Positions 34,907-47,922 of a DNA stretch of 64,000 nucleotides are shown one piece after another. Location of the stretch: positions 439,696 to 503,695 of the forward strand of contig KQ965742.1 of assembly GCA_001574975.1 (NCBI GenBank), in the 5' to 3' direction. This DNA comes from Gonapodya prolifera JEL478. Lineage: Eukaryota > Monoblepharomycota > Monoblepharidomycetes > Monoblepharidales > Gonapodyaceae. The position numbers were made by a program, and so were the translations under genes. Every line of letters begins with the position of its first letter. Position 1 is the stretch's first letter. Under the pieces are notes generated by a model. That model saw only the letters and a program-made list of their open reading frames with translations. It did no database searches and had not been told where the DNA came from.

Positions 34907-37176
34907 ATGTCTTCACCTTCCCACGCACCTATCACGCTTTCCTCTCCTCCAATCCCCCTTTCGGCCTCTTCCACCGTGCAAACCCTTCTCACCCTCTTCC
35001 ATCACCTCGCATCGTTCCCGGTGACTCGCCATCTCAACACATCTCGCCGTGCCGCCGTCGCATGCATTCTCAGAGTCGCGCCAGATGATGCTGATTTAGC
35101 CTCTGGTACGTCCACGTCGCGATTGGGGGATGTAGTGTGGCAACGGAAAATCGGGAATCCACTTCCGCTTCCGACTGCATTCCTACCTCGTCGTGTCCCT
35201 TCCCCGCTTCCAGCCAAAGGCCCCGACTCTCCCACTCTTTCGTCCTTTCTTCGACTTCCCTGGGTCCCCTGTGGCACCCTCGAGGTGGTTTACTGCAAAC
35301 GAACCGTGCGAAGAGGAGACCGGGTGAGATGATCCTCCACTGTTTCCCGCCTTGCCTCCGCGTCTCAGTTTAAGACGTTATACTCCTTACAGTGGTCCGG
35401 CCACGTGGCATGGCCTGGTGGCAAGGTGAACAAAGGCGAGACCGACCGTGAGGGAGCAGAGAGGGAAACAAGGGAGGAGATGGGTCTGGATTTGAGCGAT
35501 AACGAAAGGTGAGTGTCTTACTTACCAGTTTTGGTAATTGTGTCGCGTCACGGGCGACCCGACGGTTTCCTTTGCGTCGGGTCAGATTCCTCTGCTTGGG
35601 TGAACTCGACCACCGCTCAGTCCCAGGAACTTCCGGCAGGCCCAACTGGCTGGGCGTCGTATGCTTTGGTGCGTTTTGATACGGATGATTCAAGGACGTG
35701 TGAGCAAAGGAGTGACACGTAATTCCGGTGAACATATAAATTTGCGTTGAGGGTGGGCCGGACGTGGGAATGCGTGCAGGATAATCACTTATATAGTGGT
35801 CGAGATTCGAGAATGGGGTAGTTGGAGTCGCCCCGCGGTACTAACCTTGGAAAGCGAATGGGAGATGGAACTGCTCTTGCTTCCCGAACTACTAGAGTAC
35901 TCGCTGTTTCATTTACACCTCTGCTGTCATCCCCTCTACTCCAGTCTACCTCCAAATCACGCCGACGACGCCCCCTCTCCACCTTGAGCTATCCGAGCTC
36001 ACGCACGCCTTTCCGGTCCCTCTTTCTCACCTTCTTCGCCTAGCGACAATGAATGACCCGACGCAGGACCCGTCCTGGACGTTTCTGGCCCTCGACGTGG
36101 GGACAGTCGTCGAAAGTGTCGGCGTGCGGGGATGGCTCGGTGAAGGAGCGTCCAAGGTGGCTGGGGAGGTATTGAGGAAGGTTGTGCGGAAAACAGTGGG
36201 AGATGTGGGGTAAGTTGACAGGGGTCGAGGAGAACATGGTCGAGGACAAAAATGGCTTTTCGAATTAGATCTTGCAGTATGAGGGTCTTCTGACCTTGCT
36301 CACTTTTCTCTCAATTTGCTCCGCAGCTTCCCTGGTATCCTCCTTCCCGTCACCCTCCACCCCGTCACATTCCCCACCGCCACCCTCCTCAACACCTCTT
36401 CTTCCTCCGGCTCCTCCCATGCCCAAACTGCCCCTACCCACGTCTCTGTCCGCGTCATCAGTCAGGCGCCCCTGCCGCCACCCGTCCTTTGGGGCTTGAC
36501 GCTTTCGATGACGTGCGACATGCTCGACCTGTGCTTGAAGCCTGAACAAGTGCACCCCGTGCCACTGATGGCGCGGATGGGACCGAGGTATAGAGGGGAC
36601 GTTGGGTGGTGGATTCGGTGAGTCAAGCTTCATAAATGGAGAATGAATGTTGAGGACTTGAGCTTTGCAATGCTTCGACGACCCCTTATTTCCACGTTCA
36701 ATCACACTGCCCTACTTTAACTACAGTACCTTTCACGGCGGCCTTCCGTGGGAGACCCCTGTGCTCCGAAAACCCATACTGGGCTTTGGTGGCCCTGCGA
36801 GTGCTTCCCCCGAAGACGCCTCTGAATCGACCGCGGAGACTGCGTACGACGAGCTTGGATCGGACGCACGGGCGGATGGTGAAGGCGATGAGCGAGACGC
36901 CTCGAGGACGGTGGGAAGGTGTGTTGTTGTCATGCTGGGGTTGCACCCGACACTTCGTACTTGACAAGACGAACTATTCCCGTTCCTCGCAGTGCCCAAC
37001 CAGCCACCTCGTCGTCCATCCCACCTCGTACCCCCTCGACACCACGCATGCCGTACCCCGACGCTCTCAGGCTCGGAGTGATTGCAGCAGCAACGACGAG
37101 GGTTGCGGCGGCGGCGGCTGGTGTGGGGATCGGGGCTGCTGTCGTGGGTAGGGCCCTAGCGAGGGCGCGGCTGTGA
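34907..37176 (+). CDS. Nudix CoA diphosphatase (NUDT7/NUDT8/Pcd1-like) with a PTS1-like end
   Basis: These enzymes cut CoA and acyl-CoAs to phosphopantetheine derivatives and 3',5'-ADP, limiting CoA pools, often in peroxisomes. The family segment KRTVRRGD joins WSGHVAWPGGKVNKGETD across an intron, and the Nudix box runs GGKVNKGE, then REGAERETREEMGL, with all catalytic Glu residues present. Downstream are LHLELSELTHAFPVPLSHLL and LWGLTLSMTCDMLDL, both typical of the CoA branch. The last exon splices in frame (AG joined to T) and encodes an Ala/Val-rich helix (LGVIAAATTRVAAAAAGVGI) ending in RALARARL. The final ARL fits the peroxisomal signal PTS1. At about 37 kb the protein is longer than human NUDT7 because of Ser-rich inserts. 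Splice models between 35.7 and 36.0 kb are less certain. Confidence 0.82.
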
Positions 37177-37572
37177 GGATTGGGGTGCGAGGTTCCTGCA
37201 CAGTGTCACGCGTTGGGGTGTGATGTGTTTTTGGATGGAGCGCGTTGGCTACATCCTTCACCTTTTCTGGCCCGTTCCGTAAAATCCCTCCAAGAATGTA
37301 AAGTGTTTATTGTTAAACTGCAAGTTTACTTCAAAGTTTTAATGCGGCGGCTAAAGGTCGGCAAATTTGGATGAGAAGAAGCCAGAATATGTACCTTGAA
37401 AGGGCTGCGGCCAATGACCCGGCTTTACCGTCCACTCGGAGATGCACGATGTGACCTGATGCCACGTCGAGTCGACTATGGTCGTGAATACGTGTCACAT
37501 TCAATGAGGCTTGTATATTGGTGGTATATTGACACCCTCATCAGCACCGAGAGCAGCACCTAACCTCATCCC
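37177..37572. other. Gap between the Nudix gene and the mitochondrial-type protein gene
   Basis: About 400 bp. It holds the 3' end of the Nudix gene and the promoter of the next gene. There are only short, unsupported frames and no recognisable element. Confidence 0.4.
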
Positions 37573-38725
37573 ATGCTCACAAAACACACATCCGCACTCG
37601 CTTCTCCTGCTTTGAGAAATGCACCGTCGACACGCGTGGTTCCACGTACAGCGGCGTCCTCCCGCCGATCCTATAATTGCTTGACCACCCATCGCCTTAT
37701 CGAACCTCGTATCTCATCATTCAACCCGTTTCCACCACATCAACGACATTTGGAAGGCGCTGGTACGCCGGGGAATCCCTCAATCGCTTCAAAGTCACGG
37801 TGCATCAGTAAACGATGGTTGTCCCATCAGCAAAAGCAAACGCCCTTGAGTCCACCCTCAGGAGTAAGTACCCGTACCGAACCCATCAAATCCGCTCTAA
37901 CAATAGGAAGTGGAGCGCTTGTTTTCTACTGCACGGTAAGCCTCTTCTTTGCTCAGGTATGGGGCCTTGCAGTCCCTCATAATTCCTCTATATACATTTT
38001 ACTCCCGACAGCAATACACACTCGGTGGCGCTATCCTCGGATACGGAGGGTACCGAGCAGTCAAGTCTTCACTCGATGCGTGGTTTCCCTCACCACTGTC
38101 AGTTGGTCAACTTGGATCCGCAACCCCTTCGAGTGGAGAACCCGGTCGACCCCCATCTGTGAGAACCATCGCCTCCCACCTGACCGATTTCTTCAGCGGG
38201 CTTTTCCACACACTCGGGGAGCAGTCGCGTCTTGCGAGTCTTGTGGAGGAAGCCTCGCTAAAGATTCTGAGGACGTGGGTTCTGTCCGCCGATGCGCCGC
38301 CACGTCCTGAAGTAGGGCGCTCCAGCGAGCCGAGGACATGGACCGAGCGAATCTTTGTACCTACCGACCTGAGGGAGTTGTTTCTCCTGGGCACTCCTCC
38401 AGACATCGTCACCTCGCCTCCGCACTCCGTGTCCATCTCCTCGCCGCCCACACACACAGCAGGCGTCCCCACGCAGTCTGGGTCTTGGACGCGGGTGGAA
38501 ATAGCGTATGGGATGAACACGACGTGGCGGTTTGGAGACCAAGCGACGGTCAAAGTCACGGCAGACGTATCCCCGGAGGAGGGTGTGCACATTCTGCGAA
38601 TGGTGGTCATTCCCACGCGCAGACTTGGGAAGTTCCACTGCAGGGTGCGAAGACAGGTCCCCGTAATCGGAGCGAACGAATCAATGAGGACCCTCAAGAG
38701 TTTCAACGATAACGTAACAAGTTAG
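37573..38725 (+). CDS. Unrecognised protein with a mitochondrial-type N-terminus
   Basis: The start MLTKHTSALASPALRNAPST is followed by a long stretch rich in Arg, Ser and Thr with almost no acids, as in mitochondrial presequences. A hydrophobic segment (SALTIGSGALVFYCT) ends at a donor (gtaagc). After the intron (acceptor cccgacag near 38,011) comes YTLGGAILGYGGYRAVKSSL, a Gly/Tyr-rich second hydrophobic segment. The soluble C-terminal part has paired beta-like stretches (TERIFVPTDLRELFLLG, MNTTWRFGDQATVKVTADV) and ends at 38,725. The layout suggests an inner-membrane or matrix-facing protein with one or two membrane helices. I do not recognise the family. Total length is about 360 residues after splicing. 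Confidence 0.58.
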
Positions 38726-39915
38726 TGTTGGAAGGAGGAGGACAAATTAATTTCATTCAACCTTGCTGTGAACGCTCTTTCTGGATTGTTGCGAAGGGAG
38801 TCGTGGAGCGTCAAGTCCCCGAGTGAGGGAAGGTGGAGATTTTGTGGTGTGGTGCGGTCACGAGGAAGCAAAACGCACTCATGTTTTGATACCCATCCTC
38901 GACTAACTGACCAAATAATTTTGTGAGTGATAAGGCGCTGTTGCAAACGTGTTTTGTTGATCCGTGTCTTTTCTCTACATAAAATCTCCCATAACCGAAC
39001 CGATTGGCGACAACCAGGCCTTTCCAGCGTAGCGCAGCCAGGCGATGTTTCTGATCCGCGTTGGACACCCTACACACCACAAAACACGATCAAAATTCGA
39101 CATGGTGAAGTGGTTTGCGTCACGCTTACACTTGTGCATTGGTTTTTATCGCACACAGAAACGGTTTGCCTTGCTGAAAAGGGTGCACGAGGGCGGTCGG
39201 TTGGTACGATCGAGGCCGGGTGACTGGTGAGGTAACGTTTCCCACCTGAACCTTGACACGCGAAAGCTCCAACATGCTCCAACCCGCCGATGAACAACAA
39301 AAGGCTTCCAATATAAAGATGACATGACACTCCTCAGCGGTGTGGTGAGGGCACCAATCCAACAACAATATGTATGGTCGCGTCACAAAAACACGGCACG
39401 ACACTCCTTGTGCCCGTCTTCACCACGGAATTCCAGAATCCTGCATGATAATACAAACATCACGTGTTTTTCGCCGCCAGCACTTGGTTCAGCGTGCTTC
39501 ACTGATGCGTCCACGAAGTGTCGCAGAAACTATCATCATGGTAAGGATCACCTGCAGGGTTTTGCGACTGTGTGAATTGTACTTTAACTGTACTAAGAAT
39601 GTGTACAGTACAAACGAGGTGGGTTCGGACCAAAGGGAGGCACTGGGATCGAGAGGTGCAGCCAAACAACAGAGCAGGTGACGGGGACGCAGCGCCGCGA
39701 TACGTTGGCGGCCACAGAGCAGCGTGCGCTTTGAGCAGGCGCAGTGCGGGCGGGCGATCCAGGGCGGGGCGGCTGTGAAGAGAGAGGGATTGTTGTACGG
39801 GTGCGCGGGCCGGGGCGAACGAGCCGAGGAGGAGGGCAAAGAGAGCGTCGAGAGAAGGGCGTGAAACGCCGAGAGGAAAGCGGCACCGTGGGACTGAAAA
39901 GAGGGCGGATTGGCA
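38726..39915. other. 1.2 kb gap with no supported gene
   Basis: This is the longest gap in the window. It separates the mitochondrial-type gene from the very large disordered gene and should contain the latter's promoter in the purine-rich region 39.7-39.9 kb. Frames on both strands are short and lack motifs. No repeat pair, tRNA-like box or structured RNA was recognised. Confidence 0.45.
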
Positions 39916-42900
39916 ATGGATGCTGGAGATGGAGATGGAGACGGGGAAGGGACGGGGAGGAGAGAGACCGGTGAGTGGGCGTGCGAAGGGTGATGGGTGT
40001 AGGGGAGAAGGGGAAGGGGAAGGGTGAAATGGGAAGATATGGGTATGGTTGTAGTGGAGAAGATGGTTGGAGTGACTACCAGGATACCACGAGCTAAGAG
40101 CTAACAAGGTTGAATGGACTGCCACCACTCTCCACTCTGGGTCTTTACGCTGCTTAATCCGCTCTACTTAATCCATGTTTACTTTCTCTAACCACCCCCT
40201 ACCCTTCTGCCCTTTCTGCCGCTTTTACCCATCCCTACTCACAGCACCTCCAATTCCCTCCCGTCCTCCCGTCCCAAAGCGCCCGCTCACCCACACCGCG
40301 CCACTCCCACTCCCACTCTCTCCGCAACACTCGCACGCGCACTCGCACTCCCGCTCCTCCGACTCGCCCTCGCCATCTCCTTCGCCATCCCACTCTGCGA
40401 CAACCCCACACACTCCACACACACCGCACGGCCCGTCCCAGCACAAACGCAACTCGATCGACTCGCAAGCATCCTCGCTTTCTCGCGCGTCTCTCTCGTC
40501 TGCCCGCTCTGCTCGCTCCCACCGCTCGTCACACTCGGCTCGCTCGCACCGCTCATCCCGCTCCCACTCCTCACCGCGCTCTCCTCATTCGCCGCGATCA
40601 CCCTCGGGACCAGCACTCCCCTCCTCTCTCCCGCCTGCAACCCCCGCCTCAACCTCCACGGGTGGTGCTCCTTCCGCATCCTGGTCGTCCGAGAACGAAA
40701 TCACCATCCGCCCCGCAGACGCCGCTCGTCTCCGCCTGGAAGCCGCCCGCATCGTTGGCGGCGACAGAGCTGCGGCCGTCGAGCGTCTCCTCCAGAGCGC
40801 GGGGTACGCCGGCATCGAGGGCGCGTGGGAGGGCCTCGAGCAGGTTCAGCAAGACCTGGACGCCTCAACGCGATCCGTAGCGTGGGAGTCCCCGCCAATC
40901 CACGGGCTCGATGAGGACGGACCCCCGCCCGGCGCGTTTCCGTCATCGATGACCGCCCCACGTGAGTGGGACGTTCCTCCATCGTCGTCCACGCTCCGAT
41001 CCGAAGATACCACGGTCGCGACCCACCCCGCCGCACCATCCGACCCACCCTCCGTTATATTCCCCGTCGTAAGACCGCCCCCACGACCGCGATCCCTACC
41101 CTTGCAGGATATGTTCGTCTCGCCGGATCCTGTCGAGTCGGACAGTGAAGCTCGAGTGGCGCAGGTGGATACAGGGTCGGGCATGGTGAGTTGACCAGGT
41201 GTTGTGTGGATGGTGGTTGGTTCGCGGTTGGTGTGGGTGAACGGGAAGTTGGATTCACGATCAGAAGGGTGGATAGAATTTTCCAGAATTTTCCATTCCA
41301 ACCAACCCGTCTCCTCGCAGCCCACCAATACCCCCGATCTCATCCGCACCCCATTCCCCCTCCGTCCCACATCCACACCAGCAGGCCCCGCATCCGCCAC
41401 GGCCGCCGCCACGGCGTCCACAACCTCGCTCACATCCCTGTTGTCGCATCCTTCGTTGTCCTCCTCCTCGGCGTCCGCGCAGCTCACGTCGTCCACGCTT
41501 ACAGCGGGGTCGTCAGGCACAGACCCTTCGTCGTCATCAGCTGGGACAACTACAGCAGGAGGCGTTGGCGGCTTTGCCGGGTCGAGGACTGTGACTAGGA
41601 CGGGAACAGCCCAGTACGTCGGTGCTGCTGGCGTTTATGGAGGTGTTTTGGCAGATGTACCGGCGGTCGAGATGGTCCATGATGCCGGCCCACCACCGGA
41701 AGAAACCGAGGTCACGCTGCTACACTCCCCAGTCGCGTCCCGTCCTACGACGCCATTGGATCCACCTCGCGCGTCACTTGCGGCTGCGGCTGCGTCTATT
41801 TCCGTCGAAGCCCGCAACGGTGCCACCCAGGGAACGGGAGATACGGTGATCAGGAGACCGAGTACCGCGCCAGGTCTGCCGAGGGAGTGGACGCTGGGTG
41901 GCGATGCGGCAGGAGGTGTTGAGGCTGGAACGGGCGAGCAGAGGCCACGGTCGGCAGGCGTGGCTACTAGTCCGACTGGTTTGACGCCCCTTGCAACGCC
42001 AGTACGGAGCGGTGCCGGTACGGGGACGGGTGCAGGTGTGGGAGCTGGTCCCCAGCACCACCATCCCAACCATCCCCACCACACCCACCACAGTCATCAC
42101 CACCACCATCATCACGCGGCGCCACCCGCGGGACTAGTCACATCGTCTCCTACGCTGCATCACCCAGACCCGCTCCGGCACGACCGGCGGCCCGTTCACC
42201 TCTCTCTGCACCTCCCCGGGTCAGCATCCGGAGGTCCTCCGAGCGCGACGCCCCCCGCGTCCCCCCGCACGCACAGGGCGTCCGGTGGGTCTGGCGCCGA
42301 CTCACCTGCGCGCCGCACCCCAGGTCCGTTGGCGGGGTTGGCGGGACATGCGGGACGAGGTGGCGTACACAGACCGACGCCCGACGATGGTATCGCCAAA
42401 GTACTCGGGATCGTCGTTCCCATGGATGTTGGCGGGCCCGCGCAGGGAGGCCACCACTATCACGCGCAGCACCCTCGCTCACCATCCGTAGGGGGGCGCG
42501 GGGTATCGCTGTTGTCTTCGTCCTTTGCGCGGGACGGGGGCGTTCTTGGTAGTGTGGGCGCGCACGGCCCGGGAGTGCTTGGTCATGCGCGATCGGCGTC
42601 AGGATCGGTTTCAGTCGTGCCCGCGACGTTTAGGCCCCCCATAGACCGGCGGCCGTCCACGAGTTCGGTTGCTAGTGCAGCCAGTGCAGGGACTGCCGGC
42701 ACAGGGAGGAAGCGGTTGTCACCTCCCGCCCCGGAGCGGTCTGCCAGTGGGAGTAGCGACGAGGATGAGGATGATGACGACGACGACGATAGTGATGAGG
42801 ATTGCGAGGGCGGTAGTGTGGGGATGGGCAGCGTGGGGAGACGAAGAAGGCGTCGGCGTGTTGTGTCGTCGGATTCGGATGATTCGGACGATGATGGCAG

Positions 42901-45732
42901 CGATGGCGGTGACAGTGGAGGAAGTGGGAGCGACGGTGGAAGTGGAAGCGATGGCGAGGGTGGGGCTGGCGGGCGTGACGTCCTTCGACCTGGCAGGGGA
43001 TCCGACGTGGTAATGGCCATCTTGTCGCCCGGTCACAGTCCCAGAATGAGGCCTAAAAGTAACGCGGCGCGAGATCGCAGCGCGGACATGCACCCCGGAG
43101 GAAGCGTGGCTAGGACGGGCGGAGGCGCGAATGTGGTGTCATCCAGTGTCAGCTCGACAAGCTCGATTCTGAGCAATGCGAGTCGTGCGAGTGCCGTAAG
43201 TGTGGTCAGTGCGATCAGCGGAGTGAGTGGAAGCGTGGTCAGCGTTGCGAGTAGCAGGGATGGAAGCAAGAAGGTGTGTTTGGGTTGTGGAGGCACGATA
43301 TCGTGATCACTCGACTAAACGAACACCGTCTTTTCAGATACAATTCAAGGAGCCCCCTCCGAACCCACGGCGCATTTCGTTGGCCCACGCGCACCCACCC
43401 TTGGTGTTTGGGATTGGACAAAACCATGGTGCCCCAGGCGGTGGAGCTCACGGGGCGACGCCGGGCACCACACCAAAGCCCCAGATCGGGTCGAGGCAGA
43501 CGTCGCATTCGTCCATTGGCAGTGGAGGGAGCGGAGGCGAGCGAGTGGCCAGTCCACGTGTAGGTGAGGGTGCCAGAGGGGCTACTCTCGCGCACGCACA
43601 CGGTGGAGGTGCCCTCGCTTGGGCGGCCGACAGGGATTCAGGCAGAGCGTCCCCCTTCTCGCCAAAGAAGATCGTGGAGGCTGGGAGAGTTGGTAGTACT
43701 GGGTCAGAAGCGCATATGGTGCCTCCGGGGGCAGCACCAGCCGCCAGGGTTGAGGACAGAGGTGGGTTCAGGTCTAGATATTGAAGGCCTTGAGCTCGCC
43801 TTATTGAATATTGCTCTTCCTCCCGTAGTGACCTCCCCCACCTACCCGTCAGTGAAGGACGTGCATCATCAAGACATCCCTCCTGCTCCGGTAGCGGCGA
43901 CGATTGTGGTAGCCCGCGACGTCTCCCCGGAGGAAGTTTCGCGGCCAGTGTCGCTTGTCTTGAGTGATGAAAGTCGGTCTGCAGAGCGATTGGTGGAAGA
44001 TCCGTCGCGTCCGGTGTCGCTCGTCCTAAGTGATGGGAAACAACCGGTGGAGCATGTCGACGACCAGAGAGCGAACGGGGTAGATGAGCCGGCAGAGGTG
44101 GACTTTGGCGTGGTTAGGGTGACGAGTATGGAGATTACAGGAGCAATAGCTGTCCAAAGTCCCGAAGCTCTCCCCCAAGAGCTTCCTGTTGTTGAAGTAC
44201 CGTCTGCAGTCGAATTTCCTGCGGTCTTCATAGTTCCTGCCCTGCCAGAAAGGTCCGGAAATGGGAATGTGGCTTTGGGTGAGGTTGCGGTCCTTCCTGA
44301 TGCGATCGCGGATGGCGCCGATGGAAATGTGCCGGAAATTACCAGACAGAACGCTGAACCGCATGTCATTGAGGAGTCGGTCGGTATTCCACTTCCAGGG
44401 GTGTCACCAACTGTCGACGTGATTCCGGAGCATGCGGCGGAATCATTAATGGAACCCGCTGTTGCGGACGTCGCGGATTCTGTGCAACACCCTGTGGAGG
44501 AGGTGCCCCAGAATCCAGAGCCCAAACCCACCTCATATCCACCGTCACCCATCACGGTGCATGTGGAGGAGGTTCGTTCGCCGGTGCGCCTCATCGTAGA
44601 ATCTCCCGAGGAATTGGAACCACAGGAGGCCACGACCAAGGGATTGTCCGAATCACCAGAAGCGTTGTCTGCCATGGCTGACTCCACTGAGGGACCAGAC
44701 CTGAGCATGTACTCGCCCGTTCGCCCGCGGATCATTTCTGAGGAACCCGAGTCCATGGAACTGGAAGCTTCTCCGGACGAGCCACAACGAGAACGGCCGC
44801 TTTTGCAAGTGGAAAGAGCGTTCAGATCCCCGCGTGTTCTATCGCCTAAACGAACGCCAGTTTATGCCACCACAGAAATGGCGACTGTTGCTGCCGTGGC
44901 GAGGCCGGCACAGTCCGAAGGGACCTTGGACTCGTCGTTGCAGAAGCTGGCGGGTAAGATGGGCCAAGCGCACAGGTCGGGGACTTCCTCGCGGAAATTG
45001 AGCGGACTTGGTAGGGAGAATATATCTGGGCGGACTTTGGCTGAAACTGCAACTTCGAATGGAGACGTCGGAGATGGGAGCGATGGTGGCTTGCGGACTC
45101 GGTCTCAGACGGGCGCGGAGCAGTTCGAAGTGGATGACCATCAGTCGGTGCCACCTGTATCTGAGTCAACGAGCCTGACACAAGCGAAGCAAGCCTTGCA
45201 GCGGATGGCGTTTCTTGGCGGGGGTGTCGACCCGTCCTTCCACGCTCAGCCACGAAACCAAATCCGTCTCAACAAGGAACTCGAGCGGGCCGAACTTGAA
45301 TGGGGCTCGCTACGGCGGTGGGACGATCCGATGGCCAGAAGTCTGGAGAGGGTTTCGGTGCAGGTGACGACTTTGGCTACTGCAAGGGCAGCCGGAACAC
45401 CATCATCGCTTCCAGAGGTCGCAGTGAGTAGGACGACCAGCACTGAATCTGGGTCGAGTCAGGGAAAGAATCTTGTGCGGACTTTTTCGACTCCGGACTC
45501 TGGCGTGCCTATTCACGTGAGAGGGAATGACGCGGCGGTCGCGGGAAGCCTTGGATCAGGTGGAACCATGTGGCGCTGGTTCACAGGTCGCCCTCAATTG
45601 AATAGTAGCGATCGGAGAGGCTCGTCGACAAGTGATTATGTCAGCGGGGGTGGTGTTTTGGAGACGAAGCCTACTGCTGACTCAAAGAGGTCGAGGAACG
45701 GTGGGGGTTTGTGGGCAACCATTGGATTATAG
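39916..45732 (+). CDS. Very large intrinsically disordered protein
   Basis: Exon 1 is MDAGDGDGDGEGTGRRET (ATG 39,916, donor gtgagtgg). The tcacag acceptor at about 40,240 continues in frame with APPIPSRPPVPKRP. The following exons are low-complexity: Ser/His/Arg runs (RSHRSSHSARSHRSS), a folded-looking helix (ARLRLEAARIVGGDRAAAV), Gly/Ser stretches, a His cluster near 42.05-42.12 kb (HTHHSHHHHHHHA), acidic runs (DEDEDDDDDDDSDED), and a Glu/Pro/Val-rich second half with a short repeat (RPVSLVLSD, twice). The C-terminal 150 residues look more ordered (LTQAKQALQRMAFLGGG, LNKELERAELEWGSLRRW). Total length is about 1,700 residues. A frame change near 43.75 kb may be an unmodelled intron. No family is recognised; a scaffold or signalling adaptor is possible. 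Confidence 0.6.
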
Positions 45733-45924
45733 GCCCAGAATCTCATTTGACGTTGAATGCTCGAATTACATGTGAAACAGTACAATTGGTGTGTATCGTG
45801 TGTATATCAATATCTTTCTACAATTTTCGTCGCCCACTTGGGGAATAGCAGCGAAATGTGGTTGTGAAACGTGGAATGGGAGATTTGGCCTCTTTTGGTG
45901 ACGAGTTGGCCAGGATCACGTCCC

Positions 45925-47733
45925 ATGAACCTAAACCCCCAATGGCCTCCTTCACATTCGATAGAAGACCTTGAAAGCGATGTTATTCTCGTGGATTCAT
46001 CTGAGGACGAGGATCATACTCCAACTCCGGCTCCCTCCCCTCCTGTATCGCATTCCCAGCAAACGAAACCCGACGCCCAACGCGATCCCGTGGCCTCCCA
46101 CATCGCTAGCACGGTCGTATCCACCGCCGGAGGCAGTGTACTGTCTGCCGGTGGGGCCAACCTGCCCGATAAAGAGCTGATCGAGCTTCTGGCCAAGACG
46201 CTCAAGGCGAACTGCCGTACCAGGCTGATTCCGCCGTATTCACCTCAGAAAATGCCACTAAGACTGCTCCGGCTCCGGCAGATCCCTCGGCTGGTTCGTC
46301 GCCCGCCATTCTTTCAGGTGGACCAAAGATAGCATCAGGATCGCTCGGGAAGACGCAGACGGTGCAAAAGGATCAATGTGAGTGAATTCAAAGGCTCCGC
46401 TGTGAAAGATTGTGGTCAGCTCATGAATTCTTGTATTCCATTTGAACCTCTCCGTTTCCTCCACCCTGGGTTTCTGTTTCGCGTTCCGTCCGAGTTGCAG
46501 CAATTGAAGGGGACGCGTTCCAAATCGTTGCCGCAAACTGGTTCATATGGAGATTTCGAGAATGCGTTGGTGGCGGCAGACCAGGAGGTGAAAGAATTGC
46601 AAGATCTTGTTCAGGATCTCCGACGCGAGCGAATTGAAACGGTGAGCCGTGAGAGAGGTGATTACCATTTTTTCGAAGCAATTATACTTTCGTTTTCTTT
46701 GACTGCAGCATCAACACATGCGGGAACGATCTCTGGAGTGGGAACCAAACCATTTGCCATTTGACATAGCACAAAACCGAGATTCTTCGGTGGATGAAGA
46801 CGTGAGGGAGGTAAACATGAACACCCTTAATGGGAGAGGGATACATCGCCATGTTCGGAATGGTACGGTGAATGGGAAAGGTGGTAGGCGCTTCGCAATG
46901 CACCTTACAGGGGAACTCTCAAGTGGAATGCAGAAAAGGCTCTATGGAGCTCTCTGCAAGCTCAGCGCGCTATTTGAAAGCGATATCTTTTACTTTGGCT
47001 TGTGGAAAGGGACCAAGAAAAACCACATGTAACCGAAGCAACAAAACAGCCTTCTTGGCCGCCATGGAGAGCCCATCAAAGGCCTCAGTGCAGAACGCGG
47101 ACTTTTATACTGGGAGCTTCTAAAAGAAGTTGCTCTCATATCAGGAGCAGCGCTTCAGCACTACGATGGCTTTGAATACACCAGACTTGCTGCGGAAAGG
47201 AGAGCCGTAGCCAGTGACATGACACCGGAGGACTTCGCTCTTGCCCTTCCAACACCATGCTTTTCTGCAGTTGCCGTCACAAAGAGTTATGGCAGTGGAC
47301 AGACAATGGGTGTCAAGGAGTGGGGAGGAAAAGCACGTTTCTACGCCGCTCATGATAAATATGCTCCCTCCGTCGCTACTTTTCTTGCCTTGGAGTGCAC
47401 TAATTGCGATGGTCAAGGCAATGATCTTGCATTGCTGGCGACCCAGGAAGATGGAACACAGGTAGTCGTGGGACTACCTTGTACTTCAGGATCCCACATT
47501 GTCTTGAATGGGGCAAAATTCGCGACTGAAATGAAGTTAACTTGTACTACATTTGGGCCTGGCATGTTGTCAATCATGTGCTTTACGGATGCTGAGATAA
47601 GAAAGTCACAGAAAAGGAAAAGGAGCAAGACCTCCAGGAAAGGAAAACGAGGTTGAAAATGAAGCGAGAACAACAGGCACTTTCAGATGCGAGCTCCTCC
47701 TCATCCGAGAACTCTTCCTCGGAGGAGGAGTAG
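45925..47733 (+). CDS. Unrecognised nuclear-type protein with a SUMO-interacting motif
   Basis: Starting at MNLNPQWPPSHSIEDLE, the protein soon shows VILVDSSEDED, a textbook SUMO-interacting motif (hydrophobic core followed by Ser and acids). A Pro/Ser-rich linker and a short coiled coil follow (ADQEVKELQDLVQDLRRERI), then, after an intron, MRERSLEWEPNHLPFDIAQN and MQKRLYGALCKLSALFESDI. An in-frame TAA near 47,036 falls inside a likely 50 bp intron (gtggaa to aaacag) that restores frame into LLGRHGEPIKGLSAERG. The last part (ATFLALECTNCDGQGNDLAL) may be a small beta domain. The tail is basic and then acidic (SDASSSSSENSSSEEE), ending at 47,733. Frame changes near 46.21 and 47.60 kb remain unexplained. 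I know no family. Confidence 0.45.
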
Positions 47734-47922
47734 CCACATTTTGATTTAACATTTTCCACTAGATTTAATTTATCGACTATGCTAGTATTGCATAGATCCG
47801 AAAGGATTGGAGAGTACAATAACACTGAAGCTGTTGAGCCATCCAGCAATTTCGCATTTGGGAGAACCAATTCTGCCGTTGATTTGCCTGCTTGTGCAAC
47901 CTTCATGTTCCGTCTCAACGCC

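Noticed and set aside
40846-41520. Minus-strand frames across the giant disordered gene
   Set aside because: They mirror low-complexity GC-rich codons of the plus-strand gene, have shadow-like composition and no splice support.
47000-47060. In-frame stop near 47,036 as proof of a pseudogene
   Set aside because: A 50 bp intron with plausible ends removes the stop and restores the frame, so it is not a sure lesion.
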